A stretch of 64,000 nucleotides of DNA from Pseudoalteromonas umbrosa (lineage in GTDB: Bacteria; Pseudomonadota; Gammaproteobacteria; Enterobacterales; Alteromonadaceae), in assembly GCF_030125375.1 (NCBI RefSeq), contig NZ_JASJUU010000008.1:1-64000 (forward strand), read 5' to 3'. The position numbers and the translations under genes were made by a program. Under the pieces are notes generated by a model. It was not told the DNA's origin. It worked only from the letters and a program-made list of their open reading frames with translations, and searched no databases. Below are positions 1-9,018 of the stretch, piece after piece. Numbering within the stretch: position 1 is the first letter of the stretch; every line of letters starts with the position of its first letter.

Positions 1-3000
1 TGTCATGGTGTGTGCAAACTTTTAACGCCACTGTATTAACAAAAAAACCGATTAATGACGATAGTCCAGCATCTGCTCTATTCGCCACCGGCGTGCCAAT
101 GACAATCTCCGACCGGTTACTGTGGCGTGCTAACACTTGTGCGATTAAACCATGAACCAACATAAATGGCGTCATACCCTGTGCTTTCGCTAGAGCCTTA
201 ATACCCTGTGCAACACCTGTATTTATAGATGTGCAGACCTTTGCGCCTTGATACTGCTTTTGCGGCGGCCTTGGTTTGTCTAAGCGTAAACCATGGATAG
301 GCTCTACATCTGCCAGTTGCTGCTGCCAATAATCCAACTGAACTTGCTGCCTCTGTGTATCTAACCACGCTCTTTGCCAGTGCACATAATCACTATATTG
401 CAATGCCAAAGGCTTCGCCTCATAGTCAATCCCTTGCTGAAGACTGTGATACCCAGCCATAAACTCATCGATTAAGATATTTAAAGACCAGCCATCCGAT
501 GCAATATGATGCATATTAAAAAGCAGCACCCCTTCTTTGTCCCCTGTTGCAATGTAACTGGCTCTCAACATCACATCTTCACTAAGGTTAAATGGACGAC
601 TCTGCTCCGCCTCAATGCGTTCTGTCAGCGCATTTGACTGAGCCACTTCGGGATGTCCTGATAAGTCTTCAAAGCCAAGCTTAAATTGCCAAGTAGGCAA
701 TACTTTTTGTCTCGGCCCTTCTGGTGAGTCGAGATAGACACTTCTTAATACTTCATGCCGAGCAATGATGTCGCAAAATACCGACTCTGCCACCTTATGT
801 TCAAACACACCTTGTACTTGAAAGCTTTGGAACAGGTGGTACTCACTACTTTGCCCTTGCAGCTTATCAATAAACCAAACTCGTTGCTGTGAAAATGACA
901 ACGGTGCTTCTGTCAGATGTAATCGCTTTGGTTCACATAGGGCGCTCGTGTGCGTTTTCTCCACCGCTATCGCTAGGTCTTTAACTGTTCGCAGCTCAAA
1001 CACATCTCTTACTGACACATCTTTGCCCCAGAGCTTTCTGATTTCAGCAACTAACCTGACCGCTAATAAAGAGTGTCCACCCAACGCAAAAAAGTCCCCC
1101 TCTCGACTGACTTGGCAAAGCTCTATCGCTAATAACTTGCTGAAAATAGCAGCGATGTCTTGCTCAACCTCTGTCGTGGGTGCAATGTATACTTGCTCCG
1201 TGATAAACGCATCAATCGTCGGCAATGCCTTTTTATCTAACTTGCCATTCGCTGTCATCGGCCATTTATCTAACCAAATAAATATCGATGGAACCATATA
1301 ACTGGGTAAAGTCTCTGCCAACTGGGCCTGTAACGCACTGTTTGACACATCTGGCGACGTGTCCTCTAAAGACGAGCGCGTTAAATACGCAACTAAATGC
1401 TGTTTGCCCTGCTGATCTTCTCTGGCCAAGACCTCAGCCTGTTCAACACCTTGGCAGCGGTTCAATTGATGGGCCACTTCGCCACACTCAATACGCAAAC
1501 CGTTGAGCTTCACTTGCTCATCCGAGCGCCCAAGATACTGTAAGGTGCCATCGTGGCGATGACGTACTAAATCGCCCGTATTATACATGCGATCTGTATC
1601 ATTATCCGTGAAAGGGTTTGGCAAAAACTTTTGTGCTGTTAGCTCCGGCTGATTCAAGTAACCTCGGGTTACACCTGCCCCGCTTAGATATAAAGTCCCT
1701 ATTGTGCCGCGAGGTACCAGTTTCCGTTGTGTATCCAACACATAAGCACGTGTGTTTAAGATTGGACGACCAATATGTTGAGCGCCATTTAACTTCCGTA
1801 ATCCGCAAGTTGAATAAACAGTATCTTCAGTTGGACCATATAAGTCATATACCTTTTGAACCCCTTTTTGATATAAAGCATCAACCAAAGTTTGCTTTAA
1901 TGGTTCCCCGGCTAGATTTACAACCTCAACGCTACTAGGGAGCGCACCCGCTTCTAAAAATGCAACCATGACAGAAGGGACTGTGTTGATTAAACTGACG
2001 TCAGCATCTACCCCTTGCTTACACACAGTTAGTAAGTCTGAGGCTAGCCAAACTTGACCACCAGCACTCAATGGAGCAAATATTTCAAAAATCGAGATAT
2101 CAAAACATATCGAGGTTGCAGCCAATACGCTGCGCAGCTCCTCTGCAGTATAAGTTTGCAGCGCCCATAACATCAGGGCGTATGCATTTCTATGTTCGAT
2201 CATGACGCCTTTTGGTCGGCCTGTAGAGCCCGATGTGTAAATCACATAGGCAAGATCATGACTCCTAACTTTCACTTGCTTGATATCAGGGTTATGAGTG
2301 TTAAACGCTCGTAGATCCAGCTTATCCAACATAACCCAGTCTGGCGCATCATTCTTGATTGATAACTCCGCCAAAGCCATTTCACTCAAAACGACTGATA
2401 CTCCTGTATCTTCAAGCATATAGCTCATTCTATGTTCTGGGTAAGTGGGGTCTATTGGCACATATGCACCTCCGGCTTTGAGGACCCCTATCATAGCCGC
2501 CACCATATCGAAAGAGCGATTAATGCATAACCCAATTAGTTGCCCCGGACTGATGTCATGCATTTTTAGCAAATAATCAGCGATTTGGTTGGCTCTAGTA
2601 TTTAATGCATGATAGCTATAACTACATTCGCCGTGTTGCAACGCGACTTTATCTGGATATCTTGCTACTTGAGCCTCAAATAACTGATGAATACAGCCAT
2701 GCGTTTGTGACTCTTCAACTTGACCACTCAGTGTCTCCAATAAATATGTACGCTCAGATTTGGACAGTATGTCCAACTCACTCAATGGCGTATTACACAA
2801 ACCTGCATTGGCTTGAGCTGAGGAAAAGGTCCCCAACAGGGTCTGGAAATGGAGCGCAAGTTGCTCGATGTAATGCGGCTCAAACAAAGCATTGTCATAG
2901 AGCCAAATAATGTTTAGCCCATCATCATGCCATTGTAAATCTACCTCCAAATCAAACTTCACTGCGACATTCGATCTATCCCTCACGGATAATTGCGTAT

Positions 3001-6000
3001 CACCTAGCTGTATACTAGAGCGAGTATTTACCGCACCTCCATCAAAGTCTGAGTTAGTAGTAAGCATGATTTGAAATACAGGGCTGTATGAGCGAGTAAA
3101 TGGCAAATCCAAGCTTTCTACAACCTGCTCAAATGGAACGTCTTGATGATTTTGTGCGTCTAAATGCACTTGCTTTACATGAGACAGATATTCATTAAGA
3201 CACTTATGCTTTGTGTTAACTCGTAAAGCTAGCGTATTGACAAAAAAGCCAATTAACGACGCAAATAAAGCAGAGCTGCGATTTGCAACTGGCGTACCAA
3301 CCACAATGTCATGGCGATTACTGTTACGCGCTACAACCAACGCAAACAAAGCGTGTAACAACATAAAAGGCGTAAGCCCCTGTTCACTTGCAAATTGTCT
3401 TAAATTTTCTGCTATGAGCTTGTCATTTTGCAGACTAACTTTGCTGCCTTTAGACTGTTTTTCTTTGGGCCTTGGCTTCTCTATTAACAACCCATGTGTT
3501 GGTTCTATATTATTTAATTGTTGATGCCAATAAGTAAGCTGTTTTTGCAATTTACTTTCATCTAACCACTTCTGTTGCCAAGCTACAAAATCCGTATACT
3601 GCAAACTTAAAGGCTTAAAAGCGAGTTTTTCACTATTTAAATTTGCTAAATAGCCTGCAACAAATTCGTTAATCAACACCTCAATCGACCAACCATCAGA
3701 GGCAATATGATGCATATTGAAAAGTAATACCCCTTTATTGTTCGATAAGATGACATAGCTGCACCTCAGCATGAGATCTGTTTCAAGATTAAATCGCTTT
3801 TCTCTATATAGATTTGACAACCTATCCAGCTCAATACTCTGCGTCTGGTCACTCAGCGATGAAATATCCTCAACTTGTATATTGAATTGCCATTGAGTAC
3901 TGACTCTTTGTCGCAGATCATCGCCGCTCTCAACGTAAGTCGTTCTCAATATCTCATGCCGCTGAATAATTGCATTGAATGCGATTTCCGCAGCTTTTAA
4001 GTCAAACTCGCCTGATACATCGAAGCTCTGGAATAAATGATACTCACTGCTTTGACCTTGTAATTTATCGATAAACCATAAACGCTGTTGTGAAAAAGAT
4101 AAGGGGCCTTCATTAAGATTTAAACGCTTAGGTTCAAGGTATTCACTTGAGCTGGTCCCCTCTATCGCTTGCGCTATCTCTGCCACAGTGCGTTGCTCAA
4201 ATATATCTTTCACGGAAATACTTTTTTGCCAAAACTGACGAATTTCTGAAACCAATCGCACTGCAAGTAAAGAGTGACCGCCAAGCTCAAAAAAACTGTG
4301 TTCTCGACCTATACCTTTTGGCTCAACATTAAGTAATTCACCTATAATTCTAACCAACTCTCGCTCAGTGTCGCTTTTTGGCGCAATATAATTCTGAGTC
4401 GTAATATGCTCTTCAATCGAAGGCAGTGCGCTCTTGTCCAATTTTCCATTAACTGTAATCGGCCAATGCTTCAAGCCTATATATATTGATGGCACCATAT
4501 AACTTGGCAATGCGCGCTTTAAATGCGCTTGCAATGTACTCGGTGAAATATTTAATTGAAGCTCAGACTCATCGACATACTTAATATAAGCGACCAAATG
4601 GTGCTGACCGTTTTTATCCTGCTGAGCTAAAACTTGTGCCTGTTCAATCTCTCTAACGCCACTCAGATGATGCGCGACTTCGCCACACTCTATCCGCAAC
4701 CCATTTATCTTTACCTGCTCATCCACACGGCCTAAATATTGTATTCGTCCATCGTTGAGGTATCTGACCAGATCTCCCGTATTGTACATTCGGGTACAAA
4801 CGTCACTGACAAAAGGATCGCGGGTAAACTTTTGTTCTGTTAATTTCGGCTTATTTAGATACCCTCGTGTAATACCCTCACCACTTAGATATAAAGTTCC
4901 GACTTCGCCTTTGGCGACCAAACGCTGTTGATCATCAAGAATATAAGCTCGGGAATTAGTGATGGGACGACCAATGCTCGGCTCTATGTCAGGTGCTCTC
5001 AAAGCATAGGTTGAGTAAACCGTATCTTCTGTAGGACCATATAGATCAAAGACCTGTTTAACACCTGCTTTATAAAGAGTTTCTACCAATGCTTGACTAA
5101 GCGGCTCACCAGCAAGGTTAATCACCTCTACACTAGACGGCACCTTACCGGCTTGCAAAAAGGCTGACATGACAGAGGGCACCGTATTTATGAGACTGAT
5201 CTCTTTACTGATCCCAGTCTCGCACAAAGCCAATAAATCCTGTTCGATTAAAACTCTCCCCCCAACCATCAATGGAGCAAATATCTCAAATACAGAAATA
5301 TCAAAACACATTGAAGTCACAGCTAACACGCAATTCAACTGAGATGGTGTATAAGTCTCACTCGCCCAATGCATGAGCGCATTCACATTACGATGTTCCA
5401 CCATCACACCTTTGGGACTTCCCGTAGAGCCAGAGGTGTAAATCACATAAGCAAGATCCGACGCCTTCACTTCGTCACTACAAGCTTGATTATTTTCAAT
5501 ACAATATTCATCTAATGAAAGACAATCTAACGCTAACCATTTGGTCTTCATTGAGGTGATACCTTGAAGCCCACTTTCACTCAGAACTAGGCTCAGGTTT
5601 GCGTCTTCAAGTATGTATTGTATTCTGTCTTCTGGATATGTAGGGTCAATCGGTACATAAGCGCCACCGGCTTTAAGAATAGCCAACATCCCAACGACCA
5701 TATCCATGCTGCGCTGAACACACAGACCGATCAGCTGACCTCGCCTTATTTCGTGTTTACTCTTTAGATAAGATGCAAGCTGATTTGCTCGCTGATTAAG
5801 CATCTGATAGCTAAGAGTTGTATCACCACATTGTAAAGCCACCTTATCGGCATATTTATTCACTTGTGCCTCAAACAATGTATGAACACAATGATTAGTA
5901 ACTTCACATACCCTTGCTGATTGAGATAAATCCAATAAGTGTTTTACCTCCTGATCAGGAAGCAATTGAAGTTCTTCTAACTTAATATCTGGATTACTTG

Positions 6001-7258
6001 CAACTTGCTCAATGATAAATAACAGTCGGGACTTTAGTAATGCCATATCATGTGGTGACAGATAGCTCAAATTATAATCGAACTGAAGCTCCACGCTATT
6101 CTCAAGCTCCCATACATTTAAGACAAGGGGTAGCTGTTCATGGAGGTTTGAAATATATTCTAAATGTGCATCTTCATCGCCGAATAATATTGATGTCTCT
6201 ACTTTTAGATAATTGAATGCAATATCGAACAGGTTTTGCCCATCTAAATCATCATATAGAGACTTTTGATGACTGATGGGGAATTTTTGATGACGAAAAT
6301 TAGCTTTTGTAGTACTCGCCAAGTCCTTACAAAACTGTCGAAAACTAGATGTTGATGTTGCGTAGATATGACACGAATTAAAATTAGTAAATACACCTAG
6401 ACTGTTTTTTTCTATAAATGTCCTACGGTTATGCACCGGCATGCCCATTGTAAACGAACTAAAATCATTTAACTTTAAAAAGTAGCTCGCTAATAAACTC
6501 ATATATATTTGAGCAATACTCACACCGGACTGTGTACCAATCTCAATGATCCTTTTATGTTGTGCTTCGCAAATTAACATATTTTCACGTTGACTTGGCA
6601 AACAATCAACAGCTTTAAAGTCCGCTTTATAATTTTGCGTTATTGCACTCTTTACTTTTTTATTTTGCGCTTTTAAAGCAATATTTTCCCAATATTTCCT
6701 GCTTTTTTGATACTGCGCAGAGCTAATATAATCTGCACCTTTGTTTGCTATCTCCTGCCAAGATATCGGTATCTGGCTCGTTGAGCCTGTATTATATATC
6801 TCAGCTAAACATTTCGCCCAATTAGAAAAGCCCCAGCCGTCACTCATCAAGTGATGTGCCAAACCAACATATAGGTGTTTATTTTCACCTGTTCTAATTA
6901 GCAGGCTCTTAAAAAGCTCATTATCAAAGATTTCTATAGGAGTACTGAACAATGTCTGTAACCACTGTCTAACCTCTATTTTAGACTTTGCACTGAAATC
7001 TAATACTGTGAGCTCGACAGTTCTTTCTAATGAAATTTTTTGCTTATGTTCGTTTTCAGTAGAGACAATCCTTAGGCCAAAAATATCGTCGCTTTCAATC
7101 AGCTTGGCATGTGCCTGTATTAGTCTATTCTCATCAATATTAACTAAATTTATTACCCCACCAATATTATACATCGGATTATTTGGGTGGTTAATCTGAT
7201 CAAAAAATATATCTAATTGAGGTAAGGTTAATTGAAACTCATTATATTTATTTTCCAT
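1..7258 (-). CDS. Nonribosomal peptide synthetase, C-A-T-C-A-T-C..., 3' end outside window
   Basis: The reading frame starts at an ATG at 7258 and is still open at the left edge (about 2419 codons). Active-site landmarks fall in one frame along its length. Domains: C1 with HHLMSDG at residues 135-141; A1 with TSGSTG near 608; T1 with GGHS (Ser 996); C2 with HHIASDG from 1183; A2 with TSGSTG near 1675; T2 with GGHS (Ser 2063); C3 with HHIASDG from about 2249. No epimerisation or thioesterase domain is seen in this part. Both A domains read D-I-F-N-N-A-L-V-Y(-K) at the Stachelhaus positions, which resembles the alanine code DLFNNALTYK I recall from saframycin-type synthetases; alanine is a tentative call. 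A condensation domain at the very N-terminus suggests lipo-initiation. It follows the acylase and exporter genes in the same direction. Module 1 is AT-richer than module 2. Confidence 0.95.
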   Translation of the reverse strand, partial: MENKYNEFQLTLPQLDIFFDQINHPNNPMYNIGGVINLVNIDENRLIQAHAKLIESDDIFGLRIVSTENEHKQKISLERTVELTVLDFSAKSKIEVRQWLQTLFSTPIEIFDNELFKSLLIRTGENKHLYVGLAHHLMSDGWGFSNWAKCLAEIYNTGSTSQIPISWQEIANKGADYISSAQYQKSRKYWENIALKAQNKKVKSAITQNYKADFKAVDCLPSQRENMLICEAQHKRIIEIGTQSGVSIAQIYMSLLASYFLKLNDFSSFTMGMPVHNRRTFIEKNSLGVFTNFNSCHIYATSTSSFRQFCKDLASTTKANFRHQKFPISHQKSLYDDLDGQNLFDIAFNYLKVETSILFGDEDAHLEYISNLHEQLPLVLNVWELENSVELQFDYNLSYLSPHDMALLKSRLLFIIEQVASNPDIKLEELQLLPDQEVKHLLDLSQSARVCEVTNHCVHTLFEAQVNKYADKVALQCGDTTLSYQMLNQRANQLASYLKSKHEIRRGQLIGLCVQRSMDMVVGMLAILKAGGAYVPIDPTYPEDRIQYILEDANLSLVLSESGLQGITSMKTKWLALDCLSLDEYCIENNQACSDEVKASDLAYVIYTSGSTGSPKGVMVEHRNVNALMHWASETYTPSQLNCVLAVTSMCFDISVFEIFAPLMVGGRVLIEQDLLALCETGISKEISLINTVPSVMSAFLQAGKVPSSVEVINLAGEPLSQALVETLYKAGVKQVFDLYGPTEDTVYSTYALRAPDIEPSIGRPITNSRAYILDDQQRLVAKGEVGTLYLSGEGITRGYLNKPKLTEQKFTRDPFVSDVCTRMYNTGDLVRYLNDGRIQYLGRVDEQVKINGLRIECGEVAHHLSGVREIEQAQVLAQQDKNGQHHLVAYIKYVDESELQLNISPSTLQAHLKRALPSYMVPSIYIGLKHWPITVNGKLDKSALPSIEEHITTQNYIAPKSDTERELVRIIGELLNVEPKGIGREHSFFELGGHSLLAVRLVSEIRQFWQKSISVKDIFEQRTVAEIAQAIEGTSSSEYLEPKRLNLNEGPLSFSQQRLWFIDKLQGQSSEYHLFQSFDVSGEFDLKAAEIAFNAIIQRHEILRTTYVESGDDLRQRVSTQWQFNIQVEDISSLSDQTQSIELDRLSNLYREKRFNLETDLMLRCSYVILSNNKGVLLFNMHHIASDGWSIEVLINEFVAGYLANLNSEKLAFKPLSLQYTDFVAWQQKWLDESKLQKQLTYWHQQLNNIEPTHGLLIEKPRPKEKQSKGSKVSLQNDKLIAENLRQFASEQGLTPFMLLHALFALVVARNSNRHDIVVGTPVANRSSALFASLIGFFVNTLALRVNTKHKCLNEYLSHVKQVHLDAQNHQDVPFEQVVESLDLPFTRSYSPVFQIMLTTNSDFDGGAVNTRSSIQLGDTQLSVRDRSNVAVKFDLEVDLQWHDDGLNIIWLYDNALFEPHYIEQLALHFQTLLGTFSSAQANAGLCNTPLSELDILSKSERTYLLETLSGQVEESQTHGCIHQLFEAQVARYPDKVALQHGECSYSYHALNTRANQIADYLLKMHDISPGQLIGLCINRSFDMVAAMIGVLKAGGAYVPIDPTYPEHRMSYMLEDTGVSVVLSEMALAELSIKNDAPDWVMLDKLDLRAFNTHNPDIKQVKVRSHDLAYVIYTSGSTGRPKGVMIEHRNAYALMLWALQTYTAEELRSVLAATSICFDISIFEIFAPLSAGGQVWLASDLLTVCKQGVDADVSLINTVPSVMVAFLEAGALPSSVEVVNLAGEPLKQTLVDALYQKGVQKVYDLYGPTEDTVYSTCGLRKLNGAQHIGRPILNTRAYVLDTQRKLVPRGTIGTLYLSGAGVTRGYLNQPELTAQKFLPNPFTDNDTDRMYNTGDLVRHRHDGTLQYLGRSDEQVKLNGLRIECGEVAHQLNRCQGVEQAEVLAREDQQGKQHLVAYLTRSSLEDTSPDVSNSALQAQLAETLPSYMVPSIFIWLDKWPMTANGKLDKKALPTIDAFITEQVYIAPTTEVEQDIAAIFSKLLAIELCQVSREGDFFALGGHSLLAVRLVAEIRKLWGKDVSVRDVFELRTVKDLAIAVEKTHTSALCEPKRLHLTEAPLSFSQQRVWFIDKLQGQSSEYHLFQSFQVQGVFEHKVAESVFCDIIARHEVLRSVYLDSPEGPRQKVLPTWQFKLGFEDLSGHPEVAQSNALTERIEAEQSRPFNLSEDVMLRASYIATGDKEGVLLFNMHHIASDGWSLNILIDEFMAGYHSLQQGIDYEAKPLALQYSDYVHWQRAWLDTQRQQVQLDYWQQQLADVEPIHGLRLDKPRPPQKQYQGAKVCTSINTGVAQGIKALAKAQGMTPFMLVHGLIAQVLARHSNRSEIVIGTPVANRADAGLSSLIGFFVNTVALKVCTHHD

Positions 7259-7314
7259 CAAGGTTATCTCTACTCTTATTCTTTTTATTTTGTATCTAGT
7301 AAATATATCTCTAC

Positions 7315-9003
7315 TTAGGCGGGCTCTAACTGCTTTATAAGGGACTCATTTTCTGCTCTAACCTTACCACTCTCCATTACTATCGTTTTATCAGCAATAT
7401 GAAAGTATCTATCGTCATGGCTAATAACAATAATTACTTTATTTTTTGCTTTAAGTTCTGGAAGTATCTTGTTATAGAAAATATCTTTAAACACTGGGTC
7501 CTGATCTGCTGCCCATTCATCGAAAAGATATACCTCTTTATCAATCATCAATGAGACCAGCAATGCCATGCGCTTCTTCTGCCCATCGGAAAGAGAAAGC
7601 GTAGAAAATCTGCCATCTACAATGTTCACTTTGGCATCTAATTCAAGCATTTTAAGATATGTATTTGCACGAGCTAAGCGCTCACCGTCAATATCAAATA
7701 AAAATGTATCAAATAAGAAATAATCAGAATAAATCGCACCTATTTTCTGTCTATAACTTTCAATATTATTTAACCCTAGCGATTCCTCACCAAAAGAAAT
7801 CACACCATTTTTTGGCAAATAGTGTAGCGTCAATAGTTTAGAAAGTGTCGATTTTCCAGAGCCATTTGCACCAACTAAAAATGTCACATCTCCCTTTTTC
7901 AGAGTGATATTAATTGGGCCAACCGAAAAGCCTGCCTCTTCTCTTTTACTTGGATAAGTATATTCAACATTTTTTAGTTGTATTGTTTCCCATTCAGGTG
8001 TGTCTGAGACTGTTTTAACATCTGTCTCCACCGGAATACTTGCTAGCAATTTATTTAATTTACGATGAGAAATTGAAGCGACAACCATACGAGGGATGGT
8101 ATCGAGCAAGACTGAAATAGGACCCGTGATATAAAGTAACGCCATAATTACACCAACCAGTTCTTGAGAGCTAATTGTGTGGTAACTGATAAACACAAAA
8201 CAAACGGCACCAATAACAAAGAAACTGATTAGATCTCCAAAAATCCCCATCATAGTGATGATACTGTAAGCACTTTTTTCATCTTTCAAAATTTTTCTTT
8301 CGTTATCCAATAGCGCTTTTTCAAAGTAAAACTCACGATTTTTCTTATCTAATTTCAATTCTTTAAAGCCGTATATCAAACCATGAATTGAGCGCTGTAG
8401 TTCGTCTCTAGTCTCACGTGACTTTTCCAACATTTTATTTCCAATAGACATAGGTAGTTGAAAGCATACTCCTCCTACGAATATTGCTAACATGACAAGC
8501 TTAAACACTTCAAAATTAATAAATATTAGAAAACCTAACATCCCTATGAGTGTAATACTGTTGACTAAAATAGAAGGTAGCGCTCCAGCCCCAGAAACAA
8601 TTCGTGGGATATCGGTACTGATAGAAGCTATCAACCTTGACGATCCTATATTTTCTACACTCAATAAAGATGAACTGATGATCCGTTCATAAAATTGACT
8701 GCGTAAATCTTTGCCAACTTTGGCTGCGACTCTAACCAAGATAATCTGTGAGACACTTCTCATTACAAGAATTGATACACAGGTAACAAAAAACAATGCA
8801 GCCATTTTATAGTTAGATACATTGAATGATAGAACTTCAGTGGTTAGCTCAATTTTATTCGTAAAATTAGGGTCTTCAGGAGAAATACTAGATAAAACAA
8901 GAGGGATAAGAGACGAGTATAGAATCCCCGCCAATGCCCCAAAGATAATTGAGATAAATAGGGCGTTAGGTGCTTTTTTCGAAAACAGCGTAAGCATATT
9001 CAT
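7315..9003 (-). CDS. Cyclic-peptide/siderophore-type ABC exporter (PvdE/SyrD family)
   Basis: This 562-residue half-transporter has an N-terminal six-helix membrane domain (about residues 1-300) and a C-terminal ATPase. The Walker A GANGSGKS starts near residue 378, the signature is LSLSDGQKKR, and the Walker B region reads LFDEWAADQDP. That last motif is typical of the cyclic-peptide transporter family containing PvdE and SyrD, which move NRPS products across the inner membrane. It lies 15 bp after the acylase gene and 56 bp before the NRPS, so the three are probably one transcript. The likely cargo is the acylated peptide made by the adjacent synthetase; this is inferred from context. A stand-alone multidrug role is less likely given the family motif. 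Confidence 0.9.
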   Translation of the reverse strand: MNMLTLFSKKAPNALFISIIFGALAGILYSSLIPLVLSSISPEDPNFTNKIELTTEVLSFNVSNYKMAALFFVTCVSILVMRSVSQIILVRVAAKVGKDLRSQFYERIISSSLLSVENIGSSRLIASISTDIPRIVSGAGALPSILVNSITLIGMLGFLIFINFEVFKLVMLAIFVGGVCFQLPMSIGNKMLEKSRETRDELQRSIHGLIYGFKELKLDKKNREFYFEKALLDNERKILKDEKSAYSIITMMGIFGDLISFFVIGAVCFVFISYHTISSQELVGVIMALLYITGPISVLLDTIPRMVVASISHRKLNKLLASIPVETDVKTVSDTPEWETIQLKNVEYTYPSKREEAGFSVGPINITLKKGDVTFLVGANGSGKSTLSKLLTLHYLPKNGVISFGEESLGLNNIESYRQKIGAIYSDYFLFDTFLFDIDGERLARANTYLKMLELDAKVNIVDGRFSTLSLSDGQKKRMALLVSLMIDKEVYLFDEWAADQDPVFKDIFYNKILPELKAKNKVIIVISHDDRYFHIADKTIVMESGKVRAENESLIKQLEPA

Positions 9004-9018
9004 TGTTATAACTCCTGA

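Noticed and set aside
948..4332. Several plus-strand ORFs of 60-117 codons inside the NRPS
   Set aside because: They are antisense to an unbroken NRPS frame whose catalytic motifs are in register throughout.
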